Below are positions 62,131 to 64,000 of a stretch of 64,000 bases of DNA, in pieces (the first letter of the stretch is position 1; every line of letters starts with the position of its first letter). Where the stretch lies: contig NZ_JAATJE010000001.1 of NCBI RefSeq assembly GCF_011927695.1, forward strand, positions 248,001 through 312,000. Reading direction: 5' to 3'. Made by a program: the position numbers and the translations under genes. The notes beneath the pieces are model-generated. The model was not told the origin of the DNA. It was given only the letters and a program-made list of their open reading frames with translations, and ran no database searches. Origin of the DNA: Sphingomonas jejuensis (lineage in GTDB: Bacteria; Pseudomonadota; Alphaproteobacteria; Sphingomonadales; Sphingomonadaceae).

Positions 62131-63030
62131 TCACGGCGCGACACGCTCCGCAGTGACCGCGGCCTGGGCCAGGTGGTGCTGCACGCTGTCCGGCCCCACC
62201 AGGTGCGCCGCGCCCACGGCCAGCAGCACGGTGCCGGGCTTTTCCAGCCGGTCGGCGATCCATGCCGCCCAGTTGGCGTTGCGCCGGTCGAGCAGCACGC
62301 GCCGCATTTCCGGATCGCGCGGCCAGTCCCGCGTCACGGCGTCGAGGCCGGGCACGTCGCCGTTGCTCCAGGTGCGCAGCAGTTCCTCGCCCACCAGCTC
62401 GTTCTGGTCGATGCCGTCGAGCGCTTCCTGCAGGAACCGGATCTGAAGGGGGCTGGGCACCGCGTTCAGCAGCGACAGCTGCGCCTCCATGCCCTCGATC
62501 TCGCCAACCGTCTTGCCGGCCTCGCGCGCCTTTCCGCTCAGCACCGTCTCGACACCCAGCGCATCCGTTGTCAGCCGCCCGCGCCCGCGCGGTTCCAGCC
62601 CGCCGAGCAGGAAGGCCGCGAACCAGGGCTTGAACCGGTCGATCATCGCGCCCGGGCCGCCGCTGCGGGCAAGCGCCAGGTCGTAGCGCTGGCGGTATGC
62701 CTGCGGCACGCGGTCGCGCAGCGACTTGCCTTCCGGCAGCATCAGCCCGGCAACGAAGTTCTGCGCCGTTTCGGTGGCGCCGGCGCCTTCCGGCTCCACC
62801 GTCTCGAAGATCACTTCGTCGGCCGCGTCGAACGCCGCCACCACCGGTCCGCGATACCAGTCGACGCCGGGCGGCAGCGCGTGCACCGTCCCGAACAGGT
62901 AGATTGTCGTATCCGCATCCGCGACGCGCCACAGCGCCGGCCCGGCCCCCGGTGCGGTCGCGGCCGGCTCCGCCTGGGCCGGCGCGATCGCCAGCATCGT
63001 TCCCGCAAGCCAAAGCACAACTCGCCGCAT
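62131..63030 (-). CDS. TraB/GumN family protein (copy 2)
   Basis: 299 aa from ATG 63028-63030 with signal peptide (MRRVVLWLAGTMLAIAPAQA); the huge open frame upstream belongs to antisense of glyQ. Core: ALWRVADADTTIYLFGTVHALPPGVDWY, VIFETVEP, RNANWAAWIADRLEKPGTVLLAVGAAHLVGPDSVQHHL. The same layout as copy 1, clearly paralogous but diverged. Divergent from glyQ. Confidence 0.9.
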   Translation of the reverse strand: MRRVVLWLAGTMLAIAPAQAEPAATAPGAGPALWRVADADTTIYLFGTVHALPPGVDWYRGPVVAAFDAADEVIFETVEPEGAGATETAQNFVAGLMLPEGKSLRDRVPQAYRQRYDLALARSGGPGAMIDRFKPWFAAFLLGGLEPRGRGRLTTDALGVETVLSGKAREAGKTVGEIEGMEAQLSLLNAVPSPLQIRFLQEALDGIDQNELVGEELLRTWSNGDVPGLDAVTRDWPRDPEMRRVLLDRRNANWAAWIADRLEKPGTVLLAVGAAHLVGPDSVQHHLAQAAVTAERVAP

Positions 63031-63171
63031 CGCACGCTCCCGGACGCCCTTCCTCACAATCCCCGAGCACCCGGCCGCACGCAAGCGGCCAGCGCATCCC
63101 GCCGCGGGACGCTTGTTCATCATAGTCGCTGCCATTGACCCGCCCGCCGGCTTTGCGCCAAGGCCGGGCAC

Positions 63172-64000
<829 letters not shown>

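Overview
The window is chromosomal DNA of a high-GC alphaproteobacterium, most probably a sphingomonad (Sphingomonas or a close relative). The evidence is gene order and family content: hflC followed by a Do protease, ribF-ileS-lspA-bamF(DUF3035), ubiK-ybjN next to proC, a TorF-type porin, a DUF4394 autotransporter, tandem TraB/GumN proteins, an HWE-family sensor kinase, and an alphaproteobacterial gene-transfer-agent (GTA) type cluster. The dense packing of long antisense frames is a GC-content artefact, so those frames are not annotated. The genus is inferred, not proven.

Layout. 1-10.7 kb: envelope proteolysis (hflC end, HtrA/Do protease), a HerA-like ATPase, small exported and thioesterase proteins, queF, MAPEG, an Fe-S type photolyase, then sseA-metC, then a TorF porin. 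10.7-15.6 kb: minus-strand ribF-ileS-lspA-bamF run; ileS carries a 65-codon in-frame insertion built of palindromic repeat DNA. 15.7-24.1 kb: DUF4394 autotransporter, tlyA, tspO, ubiK, ybjN, a GGDEF protein, proC, MarR, a branched-chain aminotransferase (possibly with an ATT start), tRNA-Gln. 24.2-33.8 kb: accessory metabolism (AraC regulator with divergent SDR, FAD monooxygenase, FMN reductase, GH95 fucosidase, aldo/keto reductase), then a SLOG-SLATT-like membrane protein downstream of mntR.

33.9-50.7 kb: a complete-looking GTA-like structural cluster, all on the plus strand and mostly with 4-nt stop/start overlaps: small and large terminase, DUF1622 membrane protein, portal, small TM protein, a prohead protease fused in frame to the major capsid protein, spike base protein, a SGNH/SASA esterase with a Thr-Pro repeat, connector, head closure, a 64-aa unknown, tail terminator, major tail protein, gp10, gp10.1-like, tape measure, a fused distal-tail protein, DUF2163, NlpC/P60 peptidase, hub protein and DUF2793. 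A near-consensus sigma70 promoter lies just upstream. No integrase, repressor, replication or lysis gene is seen, which favours a GTA over an active prophage.

50.8-64 kb: OmpA-like porin with a 26-proline linker, UDP-glucose dehydrogenase, CuZn-SOD, ThpR, Bax-inhibitor-1 family protein, GST, dienelactone hydrolase, pth and rplY, a HWE kinase with two receiver-only response regulators, two tandem TraB/GumN proteins, and the start of glyQ running off the end.

Best candidates for new biology are the protease-capsid fusion and other departures from the standard layout in the GTA cluster, the palindromic-repeat peptide inside IleS, and the SLOG-SLATT-like membrane protein next to mntR.
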